Shown: piece after piece, positions 25,379 through 33,487 of the stretch | Layout of the letters: each line of letters opens with the position of its first letter | Position numbering within the stretch: position 1 is the first letter of the stretch | Source: Klebsiella pneumoniae | GTDB lineage: Bacteria; Pseudomonadota; Gammaproteobacteria; Pseudomonadales; Pseudohongiellaceae | DNA: 34,834 nucleotides | Assembly: GCA_945877175.1 (NCBI GenBank) | Contig: CAMCRC010000022.1 | Span: 1-34,834, forward strand | Direction of reading: 5' to 3' | The notes under the pieces: model-generated | Told to the model about the DNA's origin: nothing | The model's input: only the letters and a program-made list of their open reading frames with translations | Databases searched by the model: none | Translations under genes and position numbers: made by a program

Positions 25379-25447
25379 GATATTATTGGTGGCCGTAATG
25401 TGAGGAGCGTTCCGATTTAAGAGAAATGCAGCGCGGGAGGCTGAAAG

Positions 25448-25482
25448 AAATCGGGCGCCGCATGTTGCCACACGGCGCCCGA
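25448..25482 (-). terminator. Terminator of oxygenase gene 4
   Basis: A 10-bp stem (TCGGGCGCCG 25451-25460 with CGGCGCCCGA 25473-25482) begins 25 nt after the stop codon. The T-run is short and interrupted (TTTCTTTC on the minus strand). Confidence 0.82.
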
Positions 25483-25507
25483 CCCTTTACGAGGAGACTT
25501 TTACTAC

Positions 25508-26887
25508 CTACTGACCTGCCACCGAACGCTGCTTGGCTGCCTCGCGCTGGGCCACGATCTCGGCATAGCCGGCGTCGTCCAGGTGAGTGATCGCGAGCCA
25601 GGCATGTGTCATCTCGTCGGCCGTTCTGCTGCCTTCCACCACCCAGAAATCCGGATCAGGATTGTTTGGGTTGTTGGCAGTGTTGTCATACCACTGCTTG
25701 ATCACCATGACGGCTCCGGTGGGAACGAGCGGTGCAACATCTTCTTGAAACAGGTGGCTGTGATGCCATGTTGCGCTCCAGTTGGAGATCTGGCTGATCT
25801 GCTCTGTGCGACCCGTGGCCGGATAGTAGATTTCCAGCGAAGCAGCGCGCATGCGCAGGTGACCGTGCGGCTGGAAGCTGTCGATACGGACCGGGTGGTC
25901 GAACGAGTGGAAGCCCTGCGTCATGGCGGTGCCATTCGGCGGAACAATCAGCTCGCCCTGATTCAGGCGATACAGGCTCAGGTCCTGCTTGAAGCGCGCC
26001 TGGCTCTCGTAGCCTTCCGGGTGCAGCCAGATGCCGATCTCGACAACGTTGTCCTCGATCACAGTGCCCGGTGCCGTAGCCCCCACACCGCCTGGGAACA
26101 GGTGAATGTCCCAGCGAATGCGGGCATTGGCCGGCAGGGTGCGGCAGACGCCATCCGGCGCTATCTCGCCCCACTTGCCCATCGCGTACTCAGTCAGCAT
26201 GCCGACATCTTCATACTCGCCATCGGCGTTCCTGACTTCGACGTTGGAGTTGGCGTGGTGCACCACGGCCTTGGCATTGCCGGCCGGCTTCACCTGAATG
26301 GCCTTGATGCAGCGCTCAGTCGTAAGACCAGTTTCAACATAGGGGCGGTGCCACATGTCATTGCCAAGGGCAGGCACATCGATCGGAGCGGAGTCCAGAA
26401 TCAGCGTCGGCTGACCGAACTGGGCTGCAAAATTCCACTCATCGCTTGGTGGTAAATCGGCAACCGGGTGAGAACGATCACCCCATTCGCCTTCCGGCGC
26501 GCCCTGGGCTACCCACTGAGTGATCGTGCTGATTTCTTCGTCGGACAGACGCCAGTCACCCTGCAGATCCTGAATGCCGATGTGATCGTCGTAGGAGTAG
26601 GGAGGCATTTCCTTGTTGGCAACACGCATTCCGATCAGGGGCGCCCATGGACGAACCTGTTCGAAGTTGGTCAACTGCATTGGGCCGACACCGCCTTCGC
26701 GGTGGCAGACAACGCAGTTGTCCGTAATGATCTGAGCGACGTGATCGGCATAGGTGATCTCGCCGGAGTTGATGGACAGACCGGACTGCGCCTGCGTCTG
26801 CGCACTCATGCCCAGGACCGCGAGAACGGCGACGCCGAGCGCAGCCTTTCCGGAGTGCCTGATATTCCAATACTGCTTGATGTTCAT
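25508..26887 (-). CDS. Cytochrome c / PHM-like copper monooxygenase fusion 4
   Basis: This is the fourth array member, 459 aa, with CVVCH 58-62 and all six copper ligands (H210, H211, H262, H341, H343, M426). It is the most distinct of the set at its edges: signal peptide MNIKQYWNIRHSGKAALG, PPNGTAM where the others have PPHGTAM (residue 318), HLFQED for HLYEAD, and VVEGSR for VVAGSR. In contrast residues 182-285 are almost identical to gene 1. It lacks the shared leader and has instead a promoter with an FNR-type box, so its expression probably answers to oxygen rather than to the regulator of the others. The start at 26887 has AGGAG about 6 nt upstream; an in-frame ATG 90 nt earlier has no such site. 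Substrate unknown. Confidence 0.88.
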   Translation of the reverse strand: MNIKQYWNIRHSGKAALGVAVLAVLGMSAQTQAQSGLSINSGEITYADHVAQIITDNCVVCHREGGVGPMQLTNFEQVRPWAPLIGMRVANKEMPPYSYDDHIGIQDLQGDWRLSDEEISTITQWVAQGAPEGEWGDRSHPVADLPPSDEWNFAAQFGQPTLILDSAPIDVPALGNDMWHRPYVETGLTTERCIKAIQVKPAGNAKAVVHHANSNVEVRNADGEYEDVGMLTEYAMGKWGEIAPDGVCRTLPANARIRWDIHLFPGGVGATAPGTVIEDNVVEIGIWLHPEGYESQARFKQDLSLYRLNQGELIVPPNGTAMTQGFHSFDHPVRIDSFQPHGHLRMRAASLEIYYPATGRTEQISQISNWSATWHHSHLFQEDVAPLVPTGAVMVIKQWYDNTANNPNNPDPDFWVVEGSRTADEMTHAWLAITHLDDAGYAEIVAQREAAKQRSVAGQ

Positions 26888-27034
26888 GTTCCTCTCCTTA
26901 CCACGTAAATGATCGAACAGCCAATGCGTTGGGCGTACATTGCGATCGTTTGTCAGCACTTCTAACGGGCCCTTCATGTGCTTTGAACCAGCAATCTGCC
27001 ATGCCGAACAGATTTCTGCACAAGCCAGGTCGTG

Positions 27035-27062
27035 AATATATTCCTTAAAATCCGGCGTTCAA
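27035..27062 (-). promoter_or_regulatory. Predicted sigma70-type promoter of oxygenase gene 4
   Basis: In gene direction TTGAAC (27062-27057) and TATATT (27040-27035) are separated by 16 nt, predicting transcription start near 27028 and a leader of about 140 nt. No other gene in the array has this arrangement. Confidence 0.55.
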
Positions 27063-27082
27063 GCTTGGCGGTATTGGTTTTA

Positions 27083-27096
27083 TTGATCTAAATCAA
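27083..27096. promoter_or_regulatory. FNR/Anr-type binding site
   Basis: TTGAT-CTAA-ATCAA is a perfect match to the FNR-family consensus TTGAT-N4-ATCAA. Its centre is about 61 bp upstream of the start predicted for oxygenase gene 4, a spacing used by class I FNR-activated promoters. It is about 180 bp before the divergent coiled-coil gene, where I see no matching promoter. Confidence 0.7.
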
Positions 27097-27269
27097 GATT
27101 TCTAGATTTGGCATGCCGGGACGACCAATGAACAGGCCAGCAAAGCAGTGGAATGGCAATTCCATCGCGGCCAGACAAGGCGGGCTGTCAGCACGTGGTG
27201 TCGCCCGGCAGATCGACACGCTAAACTGCTTGCGGCCAGGCCAATCTTCGACCATCACAAGGACTCCCC

Positions 27270-27557
27270 ATGAAAGCCACACTGTTAATGACTCTCATCG
27301 CCCTCGCCGCGCTGGGGGTTGCCTTTCTCCAGTATCAGGAAGCTGCTTCCCTGCGGGGCAGCCTGGCGCGCAGCGAAGAAGCCAGACTGGCCCTGCAGGC
27401 GCAGGTGGACGCCAATGTCGCTCAGCAGGAAAGTGTGCAGCAACAGATTCAGCAACTGGAGGACAATCTGCGCAGCTCTTCCCAGCAGCTGCTGCAGCTG
27501 TCGAACAGCCTGCAGGAAGCCCGGGAGATACTGTTACCGCCAAACCCGGCGCCCTGA
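27270..27557 (+). CDS. Small membrane-anchored coiled-coil protein
   Basis: This 95-residue protein has one N-terminal hydrophobic segment (MKATLLMTLIALAALGVAFL), acting as signal anchor, followed by a Gln/Glu/Leu-rich heptad region from about 22 to 88 and a short Pro-rich end (LPPNPAP). This predicts a periplasmic or cytoplasmic-face coiled coil tethered to the inner membrane. AAGGA lies about 6 nt before the ATG. I do not recognise a family. It is 132 nt upstream of the M16 operon on the same strand; the gap contains possible but weak promoter elements (TTGATG near 27603), so it may or may not be co-transcribed. Composition fits a real gene. Confidence 0.65.
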   Translation: MKATLLMTLIALAALGVAFLQYQEAASLRGSLARSEEARLALQAQVDANVAQQESVQQQIQQLEDNLRSSSQQLLQLSNSLQEAREILLPPNPAP

Positions 27558-27689
27558 GCACCCCGCCCGGCAAGAGGCCCTCCCGCCGGAAAGCGCAGCT
27601 AGTTGATGACCTTCTTGGTGGAATTCTTTACATTAGCCTCCATCTATACGAGCAGTCGCTGCATCGTCCGAATCCTTCTGGAGAATCCT

Positions 27690-30671
27690 ATGTTCTACGC
27701 CCCGATCTCTGGGTCTGCCCGATCTGCCCTGGGCGCCCTGGTGCTGTTTTCGGCTCTCTTCGCCTGCAGTCCGCAAACGCCGACAGCCCCCACCGAAAGC
27801 CCTGCTGCCGAGACGGCGTCGAGCGTCACCGCCGGCTATCGTCGCATCAACGCCGCGAACCCCGCCGACGCCCTCAACACCCAGATCTTCGAACTCGACA
27901 ACGGTCTGCAGGTATACCTGACCGAGAACCACGAAGAACCGCGTTTCTACGCCGAGATTGCCGTGAAGGCCGGCAGCAAGAATGACCCGGCGGACGCCAC
28001 AGGTCTGGCCCACTACCTTGAACACCTGCTCTTCAAGGGCACCCAGGAGATGGGCACGCTGGACTACGCGGCCGAGAAGCCCTTTCTGGACCAGATCACC
28101 TCCCTCTACGAACAGCATTTCAACGAGACCGATCCTGCCGCGCGCGCTGCCATCTATGCCGAAATCAACCGCGTGTCCCAGCTCGCCGCGCAGTACGCCA
28201 TTCCCAATGAAATGGACAAGCTTTACAACGCCATGGGCGCGTCGAATCTGAACGCCCACACCTGGCATGAAGAGACCGTCTACAAGGTGGGCCTGCCTTC
28301 CAACCGTCTGCAGCAGTGGGCCACCATCGAGTCCAGCCGCTTCATCGACCCGGTCTTCCGGCTGTTCCACACCGAGCTGGAAACGGTTTATGAGGAGCAG
28401 AACCAGAGCCTGGACAATCGTGATCGCGTCTCTTACTACGCCATGGGCCGGCTGCTTTACAAGAATCATCCCTACGGCCAGCAAACCACCATTGGCGACT
28501 CCGAGCACCTCAAGAACCCGTCGCTCGTCTATATCCAGAATTATTTCGACACCTATTACGTGCCCAACAACATGGGCATCTTCATCAGTGGCGACATCGA
28601 TATCGAGCAGACCATCGCCACCATCGCCGAGCATTTTGGCAAGTGGGAGCGCAAGGAAGTGCCGGAGGTCGGCCCGTGGCCAGAAGAGCCGATTCAGGGC
28701 GTAGAGCGCGAAACCGTCAGATATCTGGGCGAAGAGGAAGTGCAGATCGCTTTCCGCACTGTGCCCAACGGCCATCCTGACAAGGAAGCCCTGATGCTGG
28801 TGGACATGATTCTGGACAACCGAACTGCCGGCCTGATCAACATCAATCTCAACCAGGCCCAGGCCGTGCAGGCAGCTGGCTCGTCACCGGAGTTTCTGAA
28901 CGACTATGGTTCGCAGCGCCTCTGGGGCGTACCCAAGCAGGGCCAGACCCTGGCAGAAGTCGAGCAACTGCTTCTGGACCAGATCGCCCATATCCGTGCC
29001 GGCGAGTTCGAGGACTGGATCATTCCGGCCATCGTCAACGACTTCAAGAAGAGCCAGAAGCAGGCGCTGGAATCCAATACCGCCCGCGTGACCACCATGC
29101 GGCAGGCCTTCATGGCCAGTGAGGAGTGGGATCACTACGTGGCCGAGATCGCGCGACTGGAACAGGTTGGCAAGGACGATATCGTGCGCGTCGCCAATCA
29201 GTATTTCGGCACCAGCTATGTCGCCGTTCACCGCGTGAACGAGCAGCATGAGATTCCTCACGTCGAGAAGCCGCAGATCGACCCGGTTGACATCGACCCC
29301 AGCCGCCAGTCGCTGTTCGCGTCCAATATCCTGACTATGCCTTATGAGGAGATCGAACCCACCTTCGTGGACGCCACTCAGGACTACCAGATCGTGGAAT
29401 TCGCGCCAGGCGTGCCTCTTTACTACTCCCCCAATCCACTGAACGATTTGTTCTCGTTCTCCATCAGCGTCGAGACGGGCACGGAAGAGAATGACCGCCT
29501 TGGCCTTGCCACGGCTCTGCTGGAGAAGTCCGGTACCGGCGACATGTCGGCGGCCGACCTGCAGAAGGAATGGTACCGGCTGGGCAGTGAGTTCGGCATC
29601 AGCGCAGGCGCCAACGAGTCTTCAATTGGTATCAGCGGACTGGATGAACAGTTCGAGCCCACGCTCAGCCTGATGCTGGCACTGGTGCGCAACCCCGTGT
29701 CTGACGAGGCCACGCTGGAAGAGATGAAGGCCATCATCCTCAAGTCCCGTGAAGAGCAGAAGCAAGACCCGGGTGCCATCAGCCAGGCGCTGTTCCTGTA
29801 CAACCGCTATGGCGAAGACTCGCCCATGCTGCAGACCCTCACTGCTGCCGAGATCGCGGCGTCCACAGCGCCACAGCTGCAGGATGAGATCCGCAATCTG
29901 CTGACCTACAAGCACACCTTGAGCTACACCGGCTCACTGCCACTGGATCAACTGCAGGAGAGTCTGCGCCGCTTGTACGACGTGCCGGCCGAGCTCAAGG
30001 ATACCCCGCCTTACCGCTTCCGAACGGCGCGGGTGGTGGAGTCCAATGAGGTTTACGTGGTGAATCAGGCCACGGCCCAGGCCCAGGTGCGCATCGAGTT
30101 TCCGGACGGCACCTATGACGAGGCCCTTGTCGTCCCCTCTTCGCTCTACAACACCTACTTCGGCACCAGCATGTCCAGCGTGGTGTTCCAGGAACTGCGC
30201 GAGGCGCGCGCGCTGGCCTATTCTGCCCAGGCCCAGTACACCCAGGGCGGCCGCCTCAATGCCGAGAACCTGGCGATCGGTGCCATTGGCTCGCAGAATG
30301 ACAAGACAGTGGAAGCCCTCGGCGCGTTCCTCGACCTGTTTGACAACATGCCTTCCTCCGGCGAGCGTTTTGAAGAGGCTCGCAGTTCACTGGAGAACCG
30401 CTACCGCACCTCGACAGTGGGCTTCCGGCAGATCATCGGCACCGTGCGCTCCTGGGAGCGTCTGGGCCTGGACGGCGACCCGCGTCCGGAGCGCTTCGAC
30501 CAGCTGCGCAACAGCACACTGGAAGACATGCTGGCCTTCCAGCGCGACAATATCGCTGGCAAGCCGAAGCTGATCTCGATAGTCGGCGATCTGTCCCGCA
30601 TTGATGTGACAGCCCTCGCGCAGTTCGGCACGGTGACGGAACTGCAGGTCGACGACCTGTTCGTGGAATGA
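27690..30671 (+). CDS. M16-family (insulinase/pitrilysin-type) zinc peptidase, lipoprotein
   Basis: This 993-residue protein has a lipoprotein signal ending in LFAC (Cys26). The M16 active site is the inverted zinc motif H108-Y-L-E111-H112 with the downstream Glu in LFHTELETVYEEQNQ (about 229-236). A second, inactive M16 half follows from about residue 560, including the typical R/Y-containing stretch RALAYSAQAQYTQGG late in the protein. Such enzymes degrade or trim peptides inside a closed chamber; with its lipid anchor it should act in the periplasm. The ATG at 27690 has GGAG 6 nt upstream; a frame extended to 27603 would add 29 residues ahead of a clear signal peptide. It is the first gene of a five-gene operon with an ABC exporter-like pair. 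Substrate unknown. Confidence 0.9.
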   Translation: MFYAPISGSARSALGALVLFSALFACSPQTPTAPTESPAAETASSVTAGYRRINAANPADALNTQIFELDNGLQVYLTENHEEPRFYAEIAVKAGSKNDPADATGLAHYLEHLLFKGTQEMGTLDYAAEKPFLDQITSLYEQHFNETDPAARAAIYAEINRVSQLAAQYAIPNEMDKLYNAMGASNLNAHTWHEETVYKVGLPSNRLQQWATIESSRFIDPVFRLFHTELETVYEEQNQSLDNRDRVSYYAMGRLLYKNHPYGQQTTIGDSEHLKNPSLVYIQNYFDTYYVPNNMGIFISGDIDIEQTIATIAEHFGKWERKEVPEVGPWPEEPIQGVERETVRYLGEEEVQIAFRTVPNGHPDKEALMLVDMILDNRTAGLININLNQAQAVQAAGSSPEFLNDYGSQRLWGVPKQGQTLAEVEQLLLDQIAHIRAGEFEDWIIPAIVNDFKKSQKQALESNTARVTTMRQAFMASEEWDHYVAEIARLEQVGKDDIVRVANQYFGTSYVAVHRVNEQHEIPHVEKPQIDPVDIDPSRQSLFASNILTMPYEEIEPTFVDATQDYQIVEFAPGVPLYYSPNPLNDLFSFSISVETGTEENDRLGLATALLEKSGTGDMSAADLQKEWYRLGSEFGISAGANESSIGISGLDEQFEPTLSLMLALVRNPVSDEATLEEMKAIILKSREEQKQDPGAISQALFLYNRYGEDSPMLQTLTAAEIAASTAPQLQDEIRNLLTYKHTLSYTGSLPLDQLQESLRRLYDVPAELKDTPPYRFRTARVVESNEVYVVNQATAQAQVRIEFPDGTYDEALVVPSSLYNTYFGTSMSSVVFQELREARALAYSAQAQYTQGGRLNAENLAIGAIGSQNDKTVEALGAFLDLFDNMPSSGERFEEARSSLENRYRTSTVGFRQIIGTVRSWERLGLDGDPRPERFDQLRNSTLEDMLAFQRDNIAGKPKLISIVGDLSRIDVTALAQFGTVTELQVDDLFVE

Positions 30672-30684
30672 CAGGACACGGGAC

Positions 30685-31644
30685 GTGGCAGCAAGACAGG
30701 AAAATACAGACGCACCGCTGAGCGTCACCGGGCTGAACAAGCGCTATGGTGCCACGCCTGTGCTCATGGATCTGAATCTGGCAGTTGAGCCAGCGGCCGT
30801 GCATGGCCTGGTTGGCCTGAACGGCTCCGGCAAGACCACCACGCTGGAGTGCATCCTTGGCATGCGCCCCTTCGACAGCGGCGAAATCCAGGTGCTGGGG
30901 CTGCGGCCCAACGAGCTATACCGCAGCGAAGGCGGCGTGGTCAGTATCTTCGACAGCCCAAGCCTGCATCCGCAGCTTACGGTGCGGCAGACGCTGGAAC
31001 ACGCCAGCCTGCTGTGCCCCCGAGCAGTTCGCTCGCCCGCCCAGGTCGAAGAAATGCTCGGAATTGGCAAGTACAGCCACTATCGCATCCGCGAACTTTC
31101 GCTGGGCAATCGCCGTCGCACCTCCATTGCTCAGGCCCTGCTCGGTCAACCCGGCTTTGTGATTCTGGACGAACCCTTCAACGGTCTCGATGCCGGCGGC
31201 GTCGACGACGTACTCGCTCTGATCTCCCGCCTCAACCGCGAGGAAGGCACCGCATTCCTGTTGTCCAGCCATCAGCTGCCCTATCTGGAGCAGGTGTGCT
31301 CCCATCTGTCGATCCTGCACAAGGGGCGTATCGCGGTCAGTGACCGCGTCGACAAGCTGTTCAATGCCCAGAGCACCCGTCTGCTGGTGCACTGTGACGA
31401 CGTAGTTCGCGCCTGCGCCATCGTGCAGGACATTCCCGGCGTGCAGATCGAAGACACCAGTGAAGCCGGGCTGCTGACCTTGAAGCTGGACCGCGCCAAC
31501 CCGGGACTGATCAATCAGCGCCTGGTGCAGAAAGGCATCATGGTCAGCGAACTGGTGCCCGAGCGCGCCTCGTTGACCAGCCTGTTTCATCAGATCACCA
31601 GCCCGGCGCTCAACGACAAGGGCGCAGAGCGAGGCGCGGCATGA
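30685..31644 (+). CDS. ABC transporter ATP-binding protein
   Basis: This 319-residue cytoplasmic ATPase has Walker A GLNGSGKT (44-51), signature LSLGN, Walker B FVILDEPFNGLD and the switch His in LLSSHQ. The Q-loop region reads SIFDSPSLHPQLT, without the usual Gln/Glu at its start. A C-terminal extension of about 80 residues is typical of ATPases working with ABC-2 permeases. The start is GTG at 30685, 13 nt after the peptidase stop; no ATG fits before the conserved core. The stop overlaps the permease start (ATGA). It would power the permease encoded next. Confidence 0.9.
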   Translation: MAARQENTDAPLSVTGLNKRYGATPVLMDLNLAVEPAAVHGLVGLNGSGKTTTLECILGMRPFDSGEIQVLGLRPNELYRSEGGVVSIFDSPSLHPQLTVRQTLEHASLLCPRAVRSPAQVEEMLGIGKYSHYRIRELSLGNRRRTSIAQALLGQPGFVILDEPFNGLDAGGVDDVLALISRLNREEGTAFLLSSHQLPYLEQVCSHLSILHKGRIAVSDRVDKLFNAQSTRLLVHCDDVVRACAIVQDIPGVQIEDTSEAGLLTLKLDRANPGLINQRLVQKGIMVSELVPERASLTSLFHQITSPALNDKGAERGAA

Positions 31645-32495
31645 ACGGCTTTCTCGCGGCGCTCAAGGCGGAATTGTACGTTGCACTGCGCAGCAACAGC
31701 GCGCGCCTGCTGGTCGTGTTGCCAGTCTTCATCGTGATCGCCCGCGCCAGTGTCGTGAAGCTGACAGAGACGGGGCAACAGGCCCGCGAAGCCCTGCTGG
31801 GAGGCGGCGATGATGTGACCGCGACAAGCAATGCCTGGGGCCATTTTGTCGATAGCTTCACCACTGGTCTGACGCTGATGAGTCTGTCGCTGGTGGCCTA
31901 TGCTGCCTGGTCCTTTGCCAATGACCGCGACACCGGCGCCCTTCGCCATGTCTTGATCCGCCGTGTCAGCCGCCCCGGTCTGGTGCTGGCCAAGCTGCTG
32001 ACAGTGTATCTGCTGGCACTGGCCGCCCTGGTGCTGCTGAGCCTGGGCATCGCGGCAATTACTGCGCTGCTGTGGGACTTCGGCCCGGTAGTGGAAGATG
32101 GCTATGAATTGATTGGCAGCGACGAGATCCGCAGCGAAGTCTGGCTGGGCCTGCGCCTGGCGCTGATCCCGCTGCCAACGGCGCTCGCTTTCGGCGTGCT
32201 GGTGTCCGTTCTGGCGCAGTCGGCCACCCAGGCGGTCACGGCGGCACTGGGTGTGACGCTGGCGCTGGACGTGTTCAAGGGCGTGCTGGGCGATGCGGCC
32301 CATTATCTGTACGCCAGCTTTCAGCCATCGCTGATCGATCAGTCCTATCTGCAGGATGTCGGGCGTCTGGTGCGAGGTTACTCCGATGTCATGATTGACC
32401 CACAAGTCCTGTCTTTGAATGAGTGGGTGCCGTTGCCACAACTGGCGCTGTTCGTCGTGATTGCCCTGCTTGTCGTGAGGAGAAAGGCCCTGTGA
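31641..32495 (+). CDS. ABC-2 type transporter permease
   Basis: This 284-residue inner-membrane protein has about six hydrophobic segments: an N-terminal one near 24-40 (LLVVLPVFIVIARASVV), a large periplasmic loop, then segments near 73-95, 115-140, 165-185, 190-210 and a last one near 255-275. It ends in a basic VVRRKAL. The order matches ABC-2 permeases rather than importers, and no solute-binding gene is present. It starts inside the ATPase stop codon and its own stop overlaps the next GTG, so ATPase, permease and PDZ protein are tightly coupled. The exported or remodelled substrate is unknown. Confidence 0.85.
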   Translation: MNGFLAALKAELYVALRSNSARLLVVLPVFIVIARASVVKLTETGQQAREALLGGGDDVTATSNAWGHFVDSFTTGLTLMSLSLVAYAAWSFANDRDTGALRHVLIRRVSRPGLVLAKLLTVYLLALAALVLLSLGIAAITALLWDFGPVVEDGYELIGSDEIRSEVWLGLRLALIPLPTALAFGVLVSVLAQSATQAVTAALGVTLALDVFKGVLGDAAHYLYASFQPSLIDQSYLQDVGRLVRGYSDVMIDPQVLSLNEWVPLPQLALFVVIALLVVRRKAL

Positions 32496-33487
32496 GACTG
32501 TCCATCCGTCATTGCCGTCTTCCGGACCGACTTGCCCTGCCCGGCCTGTGCGCCGTGCTGCTGGCCGGCTGCATGAGCAGCGAGCCCCGCCAGCTGGTGC
32601 CCAGCCTCACTTTGTCGCCGGAGACGGTGAGCCTGAGCGGCGGCGAACCTGTGGGCAGCGGCCTGAACTTTGGCATGAGCACCGCCCTCAACGAGAGCGA
32701 TTCCCTCAGCAACATCGCCATTCTGCCGGGCGTGCGCGTGCGCGCCGTGACACCGGATGGCGCTGCGGATCTGGCGGGGCTGCGGGCGGGCGACGTGATC
32801 CTGAAAATCGACCAGCGCGAGGTGAATCACCCCGATCTGGTGGAAGCCCTGGCGCAGCAGACCGACACAGCCGGTGCCTTCACGCTGGAAGTGCGCCGCA
32901 ACACCACTGTCTTTCAGACCATCCTGAATGCCAGCGCTCAGCGCGATGCCCGTGCCGACCTGGTGGAACTCTACCGCGCTGACCCGATCGCCACCCGCGC
33001 CGGCTATGTCACCGAGATTTATGACACGGCGGGTGGCCAGCCCCGCTCGGGAGCCCGCATTGTCGAGTTGTTTGACGCCAGCCCCCTGCCGGATGCCGGG
33101 CTGGAGATTGGCGACACCATCCTCGCACTGAACGACGTTCCCGTGACCTCGGCCCAGGACTTCATCACCCGTCTGAACACCGAACACACTCTCGGCGAAG
33201 ACGTGCGCCTGAGCGTGGCGCGCGACTCGACACTGGCATTGGAGACCTTTGGACGCGAAGTGCGCCTGTGGAGTCCCGGGCGGCGGCTCAGTCGCCTGTC
33301 ACTGGGCCCCCTTCTGCAGTATGAGTCCAGCCTGAGTCCTGAGCAGACCCGCCTGTCCATCGGCGACCTCTGGTTGTTCTCGCTGTTCAGTTACAGCCAT
33401 GAAGAAGGCGAGAAGGAATACAGCCTGCTGAGCCTGTTCCGGTTCGCCACTGGCTATGGCGAGCTGGTCGAGGAGGCCGCGCCATGA
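32492..33487 (+). CDS. Lipoprotein with two PDZ domains
   Basis: This 331-residue protein has a lipoprotein signal ending LLAGC, then a roughly 40-residue linker. A first PDZ domain (about 75-145, with VRAVTPDGAADLAGLRAGDVILKID as its core, shown here only in part) is followed by a second (about 185-260, ASPLPDAGLEIGDTILALND). A C-terminal part of about 70 residues has no recognised domain. There is no Ser-protease (HtrA) or site-2 protease domain, so it is a binding or scaffold protein. The start is GTG 32492, chosen because GGAGAAAGG lies just before it, it overlaps the permease stop by 4 nt, and the signal peptide begins there; an upstream ATG at 32423 lies well inside the permease gene. 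PDZ domains bind peptide C-termini, which suits partnership with the M16 peptidase. Confidence 0.85.
   Translation: MRLSIRHCRLPDRLALPGLCAVLLAGCMSSEPRQLVPSLTLSPETVSLSGGEPVGSGLNFGMSTALNESDSLSNIAILPGVRVRAVTPDGAADLAGLRAGDVILKIDQREVNHPDLVEALAQQTDTAGAFTLEVRRNTTVFQTILNASAQRDARADLVELYRADPIATRAGYVTEIYDTAGGQPRSGARIVELFDASPLPDAGLEIGDTILALNDVPVTSAQDFITRLNTEHTLGEDVRLSVARDSTLALETFGREVRLWSPGRRLSRLSLGPLLQYESSLSPEQTRLSIGDLWLFSLFSYSHEEGEKEYSLLSLFRFATGYGELVEEAAP

Noticed and set aside
9764-26887. Mobile element as the cause of the paralog expansion
   Set aside because: No transposase, integrase, terminal inverted repeats or target-site duplications were seen around the duplicated genes; tandem duplication by unequal recombination explains the pattern.
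27083-27269. FNR-type box as the regulator of the plus-strand coiled-coil gene
   Set aside because: No -10/-35 elements at FNR-compatible spacing are visible toward 27270, whereas the minus-strand promoter fits well. Dual action cannot be excluded.
27603-27689. N-terminal extension of the M16 peptidase
   Set aside because: The extension would place 29 residues before an intact lipoprotein signal, and the ATG at 27690 has its own GGAG at correct spacing.
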